DNA of 64,000 bases from Desulfocapsa sp050291935. GTDB taxonomy: Bacteria > Desulfobacterota > Desulfobulbia > Desulfobulbales > Desulfocapsaceae. Position numbers and translations under genes: made by a program. The notes below the pieces were generated by a model, which saw nothing but the letters and a program-made list of their open reading frames with translations, was not told the DNA's origin and ran no database searches. This document shows, piece by piece, positions 9,117 to 17,735 of the stretch. Each line of letters opens with the position of its first letter. Positions within the stretch are counted from its first letter, which is position 1. The DNA is taken from NCBI GenBank assembly GCA_050291935.1, contig JBNKKR010000014.1, positions 15,808 through 79,807 on the forward strand. Reading direction: 5' to 3'.

Positions 9117-10105
9117 TCCACCCCTCCGGCAAGTAAGCGTTCCAATCCTTCTTTTGTGCTGATTGTTGGCTCATAACCAAGTTCATCTCTCGCTTTTTCA
9201 ATGGAAAAATAGTGCGATTTGGCAAGCTGCTCCGCAAGAAAACGGGTCATTTTCGGCTCGTTTTGTATAGACAATAGTCCATACAAAGCTTCAAGGAACG
9301 CGCCTCCTAAATACGCCACCACATACGGGACTTTTTTACGAATTGGTTCAACCTTAAAGAGGCCAAACAGCTCATCTACCCAGTCCCAGAGGTTGACCGG
9401 CTCTCCCTGAGAAATAAAATAGGCCTCTCCTGCAGCGGTCGCGCTTGTCTCAAGATTGTTTGCAGCAAGAACGTGTGCAGTGGCAACATTTTCAACATAA
9501 CTGATATCCACTAAGTTTCGGCAATTCCCCACCTTCTTAAGTTCCCCCATACGTCCTCTCTTGAGTAAGCGTGGGATAAGATGGGGATCCCCAGGCCCCC
9601 AAATCAGGTGAGGACGTATGGCACAAGTCTTTAGTTGTTCGCCATTGGCCGCTATTACTTTTTGTTCGGCTATGATTTTTGTTTTTGCGTAATGACAAAG
9701 TCCCTTTTTTCCATAATGAAGACTCTCATCACCATTTTCTATGTCCTTTCCGTTAAACACAACTGAAGGAGTGGAGGTATACACAAGGTTCTTCACATTG
9801 GCTGCAAGGCAGGCAGCTATTACATTTTCAGTGCCAATGACGTTTATCTTGTAATAGTCATCCCATTTTCCCCAAATCCCGGCAAGGGCTGCAACATGAA
9901 AAACTGTATCAACACCCTGGATGGCACCAAAAACCGCTTCACGATCGGTGATATTACATTCTATACACGCAGCACCACTATCTATAACCTTCTGATATCT
10001 ATTTCTCCCTAAAACAATAACTTCTATTCCTAAAGCCAGTAGCTGCCGGACAATGCTAAAGCCGACAAAACCACCACCACCGGTTACCAGTACTCTTTTC
10101 AACAC
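9113..10105 (-). CDS. oleD: OleD-like NAD(P)H-dependent reductase (2-alkyl-3-oxoacid reductase)
   Basis: About 330 residues of the extended SDR/3-beta-HSD family: cofactor motif VLVTGGGGFVGFS at the N-terminus, the active-site YAKTK (Tyr/Lys) near 150, and a C-terminal helical part with LAEQLAKSHYFSIEKAR. In olefin synthesis OleD reduces 2-alkyl-3-oxoalkanoic acid to the 3-hydroxy acid. I place the start at GTG 10105 (or TTG 10102), which has GGAGGG just upstream and overlaps the oleC stop; a longer ATG frame from 10132 would overlap oleC by 34 bases. Assignment relies mainly on the oleB-oleC-oleD order. Confidence 0.8.
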   Translation of the reverse strand: MLKRVLVTGGGGFVGFSIVRQLLALGIEVIVLGRNRYQKVIDSGAACIECNITDREAVFGAIQGVDTVFHVAALAGIWGKWDDYYKINVIGTENVIAACLAANVKNLVYTSTPSVVFNGKDIENGDESLHYGKKGLCHYAKTKIIAEQKVIAANGEQLKTCAIRPHLIWGPGDPHLIPRLLKRGRMGELKKVGNCRNLVDISYVENVATAHVLAANNLETSATAAGEAYFISQGEPVNLWDWVDELFGLFKVEPIRKKVPYVVAYLGGAFLEALYGLLSIQNEPKMTRFLAEQLAKSHYFSIEKARDELGYEPTISTKEGLERLLAGGVE

Positions 10106-11736
10106 TTCCCTCCAAGCTTCTTCTCTGCCCACAGGGAAAGTTTTTCCCTAAATATTTTGGCATTGTGACGGATATCAACCGGAAAATCTGAATGGAGCAA
10201 ATAATGTTCTATCTTGTGAGTTAGTTCACTTTGAGCCCCTAAGTTTCTGACTTCTTGTAGTAGCCTGGTCTTTGACAGTTGCCCCTGTTTTACCGGCTCA
10301 ATAACAATGGCTGGTATTGTAGCCTTGTGGGTGGGACTATATACACCAACCAAGGCAGAACGATACACCTCGCTATGTTTATTAAAAACAGATTCACAGG
10401 GAATGGAATAGTAGGTCTTTTCATGGAGCGAACAAACCACCCTATGCGCTCGCCTGCCGCAAAACCAGAGCCTGTTTTCCTTATCAAGATAGCCGGTATC
10501 CCCCATCCGATGCCAGAAAGATGCACCATCAGGAATTTTGGCCATTTTGTTTTCAGTGGGATTATTTTCATAGCCTTTGGTGACCACGTCACCTTTGACA
10601 ATGATTTCACCAATGGCATATTGAGGTAAAAAATCCTCAACGCTAACAGAATCTACAATTCCATCATTTATGTCTATAATTTGAATCTCTATTCCAGGAA
10701 GGCTCCTTCCCACACAAACACCTTTCCCTTCCCTACTCATCTTCCATGTGGATTCGGTTATTTCTCTGCCTTCAATGGACACAATTGGTAAACTTTCTGT
10801 TGCCCCATAGGGGGTAAATATCTCCGCATCCTCAGGAAGGACTGTATACATTTTTTGGAGCAACTCGCCAGAAACAGGAGCTCCAGCCATTAGCACCTTT
10901 TTAAGGGTCTGTAACCTATGATCTTTTTCCACACAGTATTTTGCAATAACACGCCAAATTGCCGGAGAGCCAAAGGAATAGCTCACCCCATATTTTTCGA
11001 TTGATTCCACATACTTTTGAGGGCTTACCCGTGCAGGTCTTGTGGGATCCATATCAGGGATAACGGCCTTTGCCCCAAGGGATGTTGAGAAAAGAGCAAA
11101 AAGAGGAAATGCTGGTTGATCTATTTCCGTTGGCCCAATGTTGTAATAATCCCGAATATGACGTAGCTGCGCATAGAAAATAGTGTGTTCATAACGGACT
11201 CCTTTGGGAGGGCCTGTTGATCCGGTGGTAAAGATAATTGCTGCCAAATCATCCGGGCCCGGAATATGGGCTGGAAAAGGTCCAGAACCCTTATCCACTG
11301 TTGAACAGATATCTTCTCCAAAAAGAGCAAATGAAGATCCCACACAAAAGCTTTTTCTTACGCTCTTAAACACTTTGGGGAAAAGCAGGCGAAAGATATG
11401 CGCTTTTACTATACCTATAAAAAATTCAGGACGAACCCCTTGCACACAGCGCAACAAATTTTTATATCCCATACCGGGATCAATAAGAATAACGGGGGCA
11501 CCAATTTTAAACAGGGCAAAAGTAAGACATATAAAATCTATTGACGGCTTTACCATCAATATCACACGCTTTCCGGGCTCAAGACCTTGCGCACTTAACC
11601 GATGGGCAAATGCATCTGCTCTTGCGTTTAACTCATAAAAGCTAACGCTTCTCCCGGTGACAGCTTCAACCAATGCAGTTCGTTGTTTTAACTCCTGTGC
11701 ACACTCTGCCAGTGTCTGTGAGATATTTGTACTCAT
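10099..11736 (-). CDS. oleC: OleC-like AMP-dependent beta-lactone synthetase
   Basis: 545 residues of the acyl-adenylate-forming superfamily. The P-loop FTTGSTGPPKGVRYEH near residue 185, YGATES (A5 motif) and GDTGYLDKENRLWFCGR (A7/A8) are present. The early block LIDPGMGYKNLLRC and the central FPLFALFSTSLGAKAVIPDM are features I associate with OleC rather than acyl-CoA ligases. OleC converts 2-alkyl-3-hydroxyalkanoic acid with ATP into a beta-lactone, the precursor of long-chain olefins. ATG at 11736 overlaps the last base of oleB and follows AAAGGTG; a GTG two codons earlier is possible. Confidence 0.85.
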   Translation of the reverse strand: MSTNISQTLAECAQELKQRTALVEAVTGRSVSFYELNARADAFAHRLSAQGLEPGKRVILMVKPSIDFICLTFALFKIGAPVILIDPGMGYKNLLRCVQGVRPEFFIGIVKAHIFRLLFPKVFKSVRKSFCVGSSFALFGEDICSTVDKGSGPFPAHIPGPDDLAAIIFTTGSTGPPKGVRYEHTIFYAQLRHIRDYYNIGPTEIDQPAFPLFALFSTSLGAKAVIPDMDPTRPARVSPQKYVESIEKYGVSYSFGSPAIWRVIAKYCVEKDHRLQTLKKVLMAGAPVSGELLQKMYTVLPEDAEIFTPYGATESLPIVSIEGREITESTWKMSREGKGVCVGRSLPGIEIQIIDINDGIVDSVSVEDFLPQYAIGEIIVKGDVVTKGYENNPTENKMAKIPDGASFWHRMGDTGYLDKENRLWFCGRRAHRVVCSLHEKTYYSIPCESVFNKHSEVYRSALVGVYSPTHKATIPAIVIEPVKQGQLSKTRLLQEVRNLGAQSELTHKIEHYLLHSDFPVDIRHNAKIFREKLSLWAEKKLGGKC

Positions 11737-12593
11737 CAGCACCTTTCAAAAAAATTTTTGGCAAGGGGTGCAATTGCTGCAAATTCATCTTCTAATACAT
11801 AGTGACCACCCTTCGGGAAATAGTGTTTTTGTGCATGCGGAAAACGTATACACCACTCCTTGTAGAAGTCGTCATGAAAACAAAAATCCTTCCCCCCCCA
11901 ACAAATCAGCATTGGCAGTTGTCTTTGCTGAAACTGTTCAAGTCCTTTTTCAACTGCTGACAGGGTGGCATACGAGGGGTGTTTGTCAGATAAAGGAATA
12001 TCTTTTACAAAAGCCGAGACTGCCACCCTGTTTTCCCACGAATCATATGGAGCCACATAGGCATCAGCAACCGCCTTTTTCATCGGTTTGCTCACTGCCA
12101 TAAAAAGCGCTCCACCTGCAAAACAATTAAGGCCACGAACCAAAACATCACCTAAGAGAGGAAAGCGGCACACCTGGATACGTTGTGGGATTTGAGTTGA
12201 ACGAAATGCAGCTGTATTTAAAACGAGTACCTTTTGTAAGGCCTCAATCCTTTTTGCTGCAACCCCAAAACCAATGGCACCTCCCCAATCGTGCACACAA
12301 AGAGAAAAAGTATCGACCTCCAGTTCTCGCAAAAGCAGGTCCAGGTTCTCTATATGATTTTTCAGGCAATAATCATATTCCTGTGGTTTGGAAGAGAGTC
12401 CACAGCCAAGATTATCCACAGCGATAACCCTATGGGATGTGGAGAGCAATCGGATTAATTTTCGGTAATAATATGACCAACTGGGGTTACCATGAACCAT
12501 CACAATCACATCTCCTGCTCCTTCATCGATATAATGAAGGCGATGCGAATGGATTGAAAAAAAACGGGATGTATATGGATAATCGGGATACAC
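11736..12593 (-). CDS. oleB: OleB-like alpha/beta hydrolase (beta-lactone decarboxylase)
   Basis: 285 residues of the haloalkane-dehalogenase branch of alpha/beta hydrolases. HGNPSWSYYYRKL is the oxyanion-hole region, VHDWGGAIGFG carries the nucleophile Asp (about residue 118), and the catalytic His lies in FPKGGHYVLEDE near the C-terminus. OleB decarboxylates beta-lactones to cis-alkenes and works in one assembly with OleC and OleD. The start is GTG 12593. No oleA thiolase is found upstream: the divergent neighbour is an ABC transporter gene. Without context it could be read as a haloalkane dehalogenase. Confidence 0.83.
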   Translation of the reverse strand: MYPDYPYTSRFFSIHSHRLHYIDEGAGDVIVMVHGNPSWSYYYRKLIRLLSTSHRVIAVDNLGCGLSSKPQEYDYCLKNHIENLDLLLRELEVDTFSLCVHDWGGAIGFGVAAKRIEALQKVLVLNTAAFRSTQIPQRIQVCRFPLLGDVLVRGLNCFAGGALFMAVSKPMKKAVADAYVAPYDSWENRVAVSAFVKDIPLSDKHPSYATLSAVEKGLEQFQQRQLPMLICWGGKDFCFHDDFYKEWCIRFPHAQKHYFPKGGHYVLEDEFAAIAPLAKNFFERC

Positions 12594-12733
12594 GGCAACC
12601 TATTACTTAGTTTAAATTTCGATAATTGGAATCAATGCATGAGCGGAAAAAACGTTTTACAACTCCTCGTATTCCATCTGGCTCAATTCGGGAAGTGACC
12701 ATAGTCCACTTGCAGATATTTAACGAAGACCAC

Positions 12734-12762
12734 TTGATGGTGTCAACCCTTTTCACCATCAA
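12734..12762. promoter_or_regulatory. 9-bp inverted repeat in the oleB/ABC intergenic region
   Basis: TTGATGGTG (12734-12742) and CACCATCAA (12754-12762) form a perfect dyad with an 11-base spacer in the 262-base divergent region between oleB and the ABC ATPase gene. It lies just upstream of a candidate promoter for the ABC gene and could be an operator. The two arm sequences are also capable of forming a short hairpin. Confidence 0.4.
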
Positions 12763-12767
12763 TTCCC

Positions 12768-12796
12768 TTGGCCACTTAATAAGTATCCTGTATAGT
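12768..12796 (+). promoter_or_regulatory. Candidate sigma-70 promoter for the ABC ATPase gene
   Basis: TTGGCC (-35, 12768-12773), 17-base spacer, TG at 12789-12790 (extended -10) and TATAGT (-10, 12791-12796). About 55 bases before the ATG at 12856. Based on consensus match only. Confidence 0.45.
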
Positions 12797-12855
12797 GGTA
12801 AAAAACTGTAAAGATATTGTAAATCTTTTGCATAACACCATCTGCGATCTTCTCT

Positions 12856-14466
12856 ATGCTACTGACTATCGACAATTTCAATCTCTATTTTCGCACCGAT
12901 GCAGGACTTAGGCACCCGGTTGAACAACAAGTGGTTTTTGATGTCTCATTAACCGTAGACAGAGGTGAAACGGTTGCCATAGTAGGCGAATCCGGATCCG
13001 GTAAAACAGTTACCGCACTTTCCATTTTACGCTTGTTGGAACACTCTTCCGATGTGCGCTGTACTGGAACAATACGCTATGGTGACAAGGATATTTTTTC
13101 GTTAAGTCCTGAATCATTACAAAAGGTTCGCGGTAATGATATTGCCATGATTTTTCAAGAACCCATGACGTCGCTCAACCCTGTTTATAGTGTTGGCAAC
13201 CAACTTATGGAACCGCTTTTATTGCATCAACAGATGAATAAAAAAGATGCCTTTAAAGAAGCTATCCATCTTCTTGACCGTACAGGGATAGTTAACGCAG
13301 AACAGAGAATGCACGCCTATCCCCACCAACTCTCAGGCGGACAACGTCAGCGGGTTATGATAGCAATGGCTCTGGCCTGCAGACCGTCCTTACTTATTGC
13401 CGATGAGCCAACCACTGCCCTTGATGTCTCAATCCAAGCCCAAATTCTTGAGTTGATCCAAGATCTTCAAAAAGAGTTTGGCATGGCCTTACTCCTTATC
13501 ACCCATGACCTTGGACTGGTCAAAAGTGTAAGTAATTATATTCACATTATGAAAGAAGGACGGATAGTGGAACATGGTAAAACAGAAACCATTTTCGCAA
13601 GTCCCCAGGATCCATACACCATCCACTTAATGGATTCAGTTCCGGTGCCAAATCAAAATATAAAGACGGGCATAACCCCTCTGTTTACACTGCAAGATCT
13701 TACTTGTCATTTTCCAGTCAAAGGTGGCTTAAGTTCGTTATGGAAAAAGAAACAAGAGGGTTTCAAAGCTGTTAACGGGGTCAATCTCACCATTAACCAG
13801 GGGACAACCTGTGGCCTCGTTGGAGAATCCGGATCAGGAAAAACAACCCTTGCCATGGCACTCTTACAACTCACCCAATCTTCCGGGAAGATACTCTATA
13901 GAGGACAAAATTTACCTGAACTCCCAAGTGATGCGATGCGTAAGCTTAGAAAGGATATCCAGATAGTATTTCAAGATCCCTTTTCTTCTCTTTCTCCACG
14001 GCTTACAGTGGGACAGATTATTGCCGAAGGAATGGCTGTTCACTACAAAGAAGAACCCAAAAGGAGCTGCCAGCAAAAGATAGAAGAGACACTTATTGAA
14101 GTGGGCCTTGAACCGGGTAGCATCCATCGCTATCCCCACGAATTTTCAGGGGGACAACGGCAGCGAATTGCAATAGCCAGGGCCCTGATTTTACGCCCCG
14201 CCTTTCTTATACTGGACGAACCAACATCTGCACTTGATATGACTATTCAAAAACAAATTATCGCCCTATTACAATCACTGCAAAAAAAGTATTCTATCAC
14301 CTATCTCTTTATATCGCATGATTTACGGGTTATTCGGGCGATATCTGATCAAGTTGTGGTCATGCAAAACGGCAAACTCGTAGAATGGGGAACAGCCGAC
14401 AAAATATTTAACTCACCACAACAGCCTTACACAAAACGTCTCTTTCAAGCTGCACTTTCAGCGTAA
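12856..14466 (+). CDS. YejF/DppDF-type double ABC ATPase (oligopeptide family)
   Basis: 536 residues holding two complete ABC domains. Domain 1 (1-265): Walker A GESGSGKT, signature LSGGQRQRV, Walker B LLIADEP. Domain 2 (275-536): Walker A GESGSGKT, signature FSGGQRQRI, Walker B FLILDEP. Each ends with the oligopeptide/nickel-type extension (QDPYTIHLMDSVP, QQPYTKRLFQAAL). This fusion is typical of YejF-like ATPases of peptide or microcin-C importers. No permease or binding-protein gene is adjacent, so the membrane partners must lie elsewhere. Substrate not predictable. Confidence 0.88.
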   Translation: MLLTIDNFNLYFRTDAGLRHPVEQQVVFDVSLTVDRGETVAIVGESGSGKTVTALSILRLLEHSSDVRCTGTIRYGDKDIFSLSPESLQKVRGNDIAMIFQEPMTSLNPVYSVGNQLMEPLLLHQQMNKKDAFKEAIHLLDRTGIVNAEQRMHAYPHQLSGGQRQRVMIAMALACRPSLLIADEPTTALDVSIQAQILELIQDLQKEFGMALLLITHDLGLVKSVSNYIHIMKEGRIVEHGKTETIFASPQDPYTIHLMDSVPVPNQNIKTGITPLFTLQDLTCHFPVKGGLSSLWKKKQEGFKAVNGVNLTINQGTTCGLVGESGSGKTTLAMALLQLTQSSGKILYRGQNLPELPSDAMRKLRKDIQIVFQDPFSSLSPRLTVGQIIAEGMAVHYKEEPKRSCQQKIEETLIEVGLEPGSIHRYPHEFSGGQRQRIAIARALILRPAFLILDEPTSALDMTIQKQIIALLQSLQKKYSITYLFISHDLRVIRAISDQVVVMQNGKLVEWGTADKIFNSPQQPYTKRLFQAALSA

Positions 14467-14483
14467 AAATAAGAGGATGTTGT

Positions 14484-14807
14484 CTACAATTCTTGTAGTT
14501 TTGCAAGAAGTGTCTCTAGTTTTGGAAGCACTTCAACGGCGACGGTCAATGACCCTTCACGGCAGTCCTGCTCCATCACCTCGCTTAATTCCCGTATCCC
14601 TTCAATTCCAAGACTGGCAGCGGCACCCTTGATGGAATGTGCATGAGCCCTGGCCATTGCCGCATCGCCCTTTTCTATGCTTTTTTTTATGGCTGCAAGG
14701 TCAGAAGCCGATGATTCTTTAAAAATATCTACGAGTTCCTGCAGCAACTCTTCATCGTCAGCAGATTGCTCCAGCGCAAATGCCCTATCCCACTTTAACT
14801 CATCCAT
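14484..14807 (-). CDS. Stand-alone Hpt (histidine phosphotransfer) protein
   Basis: 107 residues forming one Hpt four-helix domain. The phospho-acceptor motif HAHSIKGAAASLG is at about residues 55-67, with helical segments before (LQELVDIFKESSASDLAAIKKSIEKGD) and after (GIRELSEVMEQDCREG). It would relay phosphate between a hybrid kinase and a response regulator. It stands alone, convergent with the ABC ATPase gene. The hybrid kinase at 52602 has a REC domain but no Hpt, so the two could be partners; that is a guess. Confidence 0.85.
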   Translation of the reverse strand: MDELKWDRAFALEQSADDEELLQELVDIFKESSASDLAAIKKSIEKGDAAMARAHAHSIKGAAASLGIEGIRELSEVMEQDCREGSLTVAVEVLPKLETLLAKLQEL

Positions 14808-14985
14808 AAGCTACCCCAACCATAAATCCTTTCTGCCATTTGCTAAGCGTTTAAAACGCATGCAAAGCACAACACCATTACACTTTTACTGTGCATACGA
14901 TAAGTACTTATTTTGATGCTGAAGCTCCTTAAGCTCTATCCAGCCACTTCCATTATTCATATGCAAACAGGGTATCATACTTTTT

Positions 14986-15636
14986 TTAACTTTTGCAAAT
15001 TATATAAGCCTTTGGCAAAACCTTTTGCAGATCTTCCATGGGAATTACTCCATCACGAAGTATGGTGCAGACAGTTGCATCGCATTGCACTATTGTCGAA
15101 GCTCTATTTCCAACCGTTTTTCCACCATCCATTATAAGATCAATTTTATCGCCCCATAAGGCTTTGACTGAATCCGCTGAATTTACAGGCAGTTGGCCAC
15201 TGATATTGGCAGAACTTGCTGTTATGGCTTTATTATAAGAATCTGTTATTTTTTGAGCAATGGGATGAGATGAAATGCGAATAGCTAGAGTTTGATCTTT
15301 TTTTTGCAGACCTTGCAAACAGCCATCTCTCGCCTTAAAAATAAGCGTTAAAGGGCCAGGCCAAAATGCATCAATAAGGCGTTTATACGAATCAGGAAAT
15401 TCATCCACATACTTTCTTAGCATTGCTACGTCCGAGACAAGTAAAGACAAGGCTTTTTTATTGCTTCGCTTTTTTAAAGCATAGAGGGATTTGACCGCCT
15501 GAGGGTTTGCTGGGTCCACCGCCAATCCGTAATAAGTCTCGGTTGGATAGGCTACAATTCCACCACGTTGCAACACCTTTACCGCCTCTTCAAGCTCACA
15601 TGCAGACGGTAAAGGGGAGTTTTCAGCCAAGATCAA
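14986..15636 (-). CDS. tsaC: Sua5/YrdC/TsaC threonylcarbamoyl-AMP synthase
   Basis: 216 residues with the YrdC fold: GIVAYPTETYYGLAVDP (substrate-binding Lys/Thr region near 30), a KKRSNKKALSLLV block, FWPGPLTLIF near 92, and ITASSANISGQ near 145. The enzyme makes threonylcarbamoyl-AMP from Thr, bicarbonate and ATP for the tRNA t6A37 modification. It lacks the long C-terminal Sua5 domain, so it is the short TsaC type. The start appears to be TTG 15636, overlapping the purD-purE stop as TTGA, which implies translational coupling. Confidence 0.85.
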   Translation of the reverse strand: MILAENSPLPSACELEEAVKVLQRGGIVAYPTETYYGLAVDPANPQAVKSLYALKKRSNKKALSLLVSDVAMLRKYVDEFPDSYKRLIDAFWPGPLTLIFKARDGCLQGLQKKDQTLAIRISSHPIAQKITDSYNKAITASSANISGQLPVNSADSVKALWGDKIDLIMDGGKTVGNRASTIVQCDATVCTILRDGVIPMEDLQKVLPKAYIICKS

Positions 15637-17408
15637 CCGCCTATTCGTTTGGCTTTCTCTTCTACTTCTGCTGCCATATCGACTCTAAACTGGACAAGAC
15701 GTCTAGCAATCTCCGCATCATTAAGTGCTATTATTTGTGCAGCCAATACCCCACCATTTTTCGCACCAGCTTTGCCGATTCCCATGGTCGCTACGGGAAT
15801 TCCCGGGGGCATTTGTACGGTTGCTAAGAGAGCATCCAGTCCATGTAATGAAGAAGCATCAATGGGCACACCAATTACTGGAATTTCTGCATGGGCAGCC
15901 AACACTCCAGCAAGATGGGCAGCCATTCCGGCACCTGCAATAATAACCTTAAGCCCCCTTTGTTTTGCCGCTGTCGCATACTTTGTCGCGCGTTCAGGTG
16001 TTCTATGGGCTGAAGCAACGGTCATCTCATAGGGGATGCCCATGGTTTGCAAAAACCCTGCCGCGGCTTCCATTATGGGAAGATCAGAATCACTTCCCAT
16101 TACAATTCCAACAAGTGGCCTGGCGTCAAGTTCTTCCCTTTTCTTCAGAGCTTTGGCACCAATATCCGTTCTATAAAAGGAACCCGTCCAGGAAATCACG
16201 GCCACAGCTTTGTAGGCATTGGCAATGGCAGTTCGCAAATCTTTGCCAACAGCAGTGATGCCAAGGACCCTGCCGCCCGCCGAACAGACCCGACCATTTT
16301 TGAGACTGGTGCCCGCATGAAAGACAACCACACCACGCATATCAGACGCCTTCTTATACCCTCGAATTGCCTTTCCACTCAGGTATTTCCCAGGATATCC
16401 GCCAGAAACCATTACAACACATACCGTGGGCCTTGGATCAATTTTCATTTCTACCTGTTCAAGCCTTTCATCGATAACCGCCTCAAAAATTTCCACCACA
16501 TCACTTTTGAGACGCATAAGTAGTGGTTGTGCCTCCGGGTCTCCAAAACGACAGTTGAACTCAAGTACATTCACCTTGTCACCGTCAATCATAAGCCCTG
16601 CGTAGAGCATCCCTTTATACGGTCTGCCCTCTTCAGCCATTCCTTTAATGGTGGGAAGCATCACCTTTTCCATCACATAATCTGCAATGGGCTCAGTCAC
16701 AACAGGTGCCGGCGAATAGGCCCCCATCCCGCCAGTGTTGGGGCCTTCATCATTATCGTAGGCAGCCTTATGATCTTGCGAGGTGGGCAGTGGTACAATC
16801 GTTTTTCCATCAGTAAATGCAATAAAAGATGCCTCTTCACCTTGCAAACACTCTTCAACAATAAGCTTATTACCGGCCTCACCAAAGGCCTTATCTTTCA
16901 TTATAAGATCCACTGCTTCTTTTGCTTCTGATATGGTCCTCGCCACAATTACTCCCTTACCAGCAGCAAGTCCGTCAGCCTTGACAACCACAGGAGCTCC
17001 ACACTTATCGATATATTTCCTTGCTTTTTTACGGTTTGTAAAAACCTTAAATGGCGCAGTGGGAATAGAATATTTTTCCAGAAACTCCTTGGTAAAGACC
17101 TTACTCCCCTCAAGAATAGCAGCCTTTTGGGTCGGACCAAAAATTCGTAAGCCTTCAGCTTCAAATCCATCTACAATACCTGCAGTGAGTGCCAGTTCCG
17201 GACCAACCACGGTAAGATCAATTTTTTCCTCTTTTGCAAAACTCACCAACGCATCAATATCATTACTGCTAATATCAACACACTCGGCCATTCTCTTAAT
17301 GCCGGCATTACCTGGTGCACAAAAAATCTGTTTTACTTGTGGACTTTGTCTGATTTTCCATACCAGCGCATGTTCACGACCACCAGAACCAACAACAAGA
17401 ACTTTCAT
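15633..17408 (-). CDS. purD: PurD-PurE fusion: GAR synthetase + N5-CAIR mutase/AIR carboxylase
   Basis: One uninterrupted 591-residue protein. Residues 1-425 are PurD (MKVLVVGSGGREHALVW, then ATP-grasp with VVKADGLAAGKGV, GGMGAYSP and EFNCRFGDPE). Residues 435-580 are PurE (VGIVMGSDSDLPIMEAAAGF, ASAHRTPE, IAGAGMAAHLAGVLA, MPPGIPVATMGIGKAGA). It would catalyse step 2 of purine synthesis and the later carboxylation/mutase step on aminoimidazole ribotide. ATG 17408 is chosen because AAGGAG lies 6 bases upstream and the family starts there; a GTG at 17435 has no such site. No purK is present in the window, so whether the PurE half uses CO2 or N5-CAIR is open. Confidence 0.92.
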   Translation of the reverse strand: MKVLVVGSGGREHALVWKIRQSPQVKQIFCAPGNAGIKRMAECVDISSNDIDALVSFAKEEKIDLTVVGPELALTAGIVDGFEAEGLRIFGPTQKAAILEGSKVFTKEFLEKYSIPTAPFKVFTNRKKARKYIDKCGAPVVVKADGLAAGKGVIVARTISEAKEAVDLIMKDKAFGEAGNKLIVEECLQGEEASFIAFTDGKTIVPLPTSQDHKAAYDNDEGPNTGGMGAYSPAPVVTEPIADYVMEKVMLPTIKGMAEEGRPYKGMLYAGLMIDGDKVNVLEFNCRFGDPEAQPLLMRLKSDVVEIFEAVIDERLEQVEMKIDPRPTVCVVMVSGGYPGKYLSGKAIRGYKKASDMRGVVVFHAGTSLKNGRVCSAGGRVLGITAVGKDLRTAIANAYKAVAVISWTGSFYRTDIGAKALKKREELDARPLVGIVMGSDSDLPIMEAAAGFLQTMGIPYEMTVASAHRTPERATKYATAAKQRGLKVIIAGAGMAAHLAGVLAAHAEIPVIGVPIDASSLHGLDALLATVQMPPGIPVATMGIGKAGAKNGGVLAAQIIALNDAEIARRLVQFRVDMAAEVEEKAKRIGG

Positions 17409-17625
17409 ACTCTGCTCCTTAAAAATAAGTGGCAATCACATCAAAGAAGATATCACGCGTTCATTCTTCTCTTGATTGCTGTTTACGAAATGAAATATAT
17501 GTGAGTTTCAACAAACGACGGGATAAAGAAAAGTCTACTATCCATCACCGCACAAACCGCAGAACAATAATTAGTAAATTTTACCTCGGAAAACACTAAA
17601 AAAACAATTAATCCACCGCAAGAGA

Positions 17626-17653
17626 TTGACAAATACAAAAGAAAGAATAGAAT
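17626..17653 (+). promoter_or_regulatory. sigma-70 promoter of the FadR-like tetR gene
   Basis: TTGACA (17626-17631), 16-base spacer, TAGAAT (17648-17653). The -10 box directly abuts the dyad operator at 17653-17670, the usual arrangement for autorepression. Confidence 0.7.
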
Positions 17654-17670
17654 GAATGAGGGGCCATTCA
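17653..17670. promoter_or_regulatory. FadR-type operator at the tetR promoter
   Basis: TGAATGAGGGGCCATTCA sits inside the longer dyad AATGAATG-N6-CATTCATT (17651-17672). It closely matches the Bacillus FadR (YsiA) operator as I recall it, TGAATGANTANTCATTCA. It overlaps the expected transcription start of tetR. A near copy, TGAATGAGGCCTCATTTA, lies at 38698-38715 before the first electron-transfer module. Confidence 0.65.
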
Positions 17671-17735
17671 TTGTAATGGTATTTTAATGCTTTGTTTTCC
17701 TTACAGTAAAGGAAATTTCTTTTTTTTAATTACTA

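Larger units (their letters stand above)
17409..17735. other. Divergent regulatory region between purD-purE and tetR
   Basis: A 327-base AT-rich gap without a credible gene. It contains the tetR promoter and a FadR-type operator described separately and must also hold the purD-purE promoter on the minus strand, which I could not place. A 62-codon minus-strand frame here overlaps these sites and has no ribosome-binding site. Confidence 0.6.

Noticed and set aside
9215..9235. Fourth copy of the greA-flanking repeat (GCAAGCTGCTCC in oleD)
   Set aside because: Only about 11 bases match and they are explained by conserved protein sequence AEQLAK.
11736..12593. Reading the alpha/beta hydrolase as a haloalkane dehalogenase
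   Set aside because: The fold and Asp nucleophile fit, but direct overlap with oleC- and oleD-like genes makes OleB the better call.
12626..12811. 61-codon frame in the oleB/ABC intergenic region
   Set aside because: No Shine-Dalgarno, overlaps the dyad and the promoter-like sequence, composition unlike the neighbouring genes.
17483..17671. 62-codon hydrophobic frame on the minus strand before tetR
   Set aside because: It runs through the tetR promoter and operator and has no ribosome-binding site; hydrophobicity comes from the AT-rich sequence.
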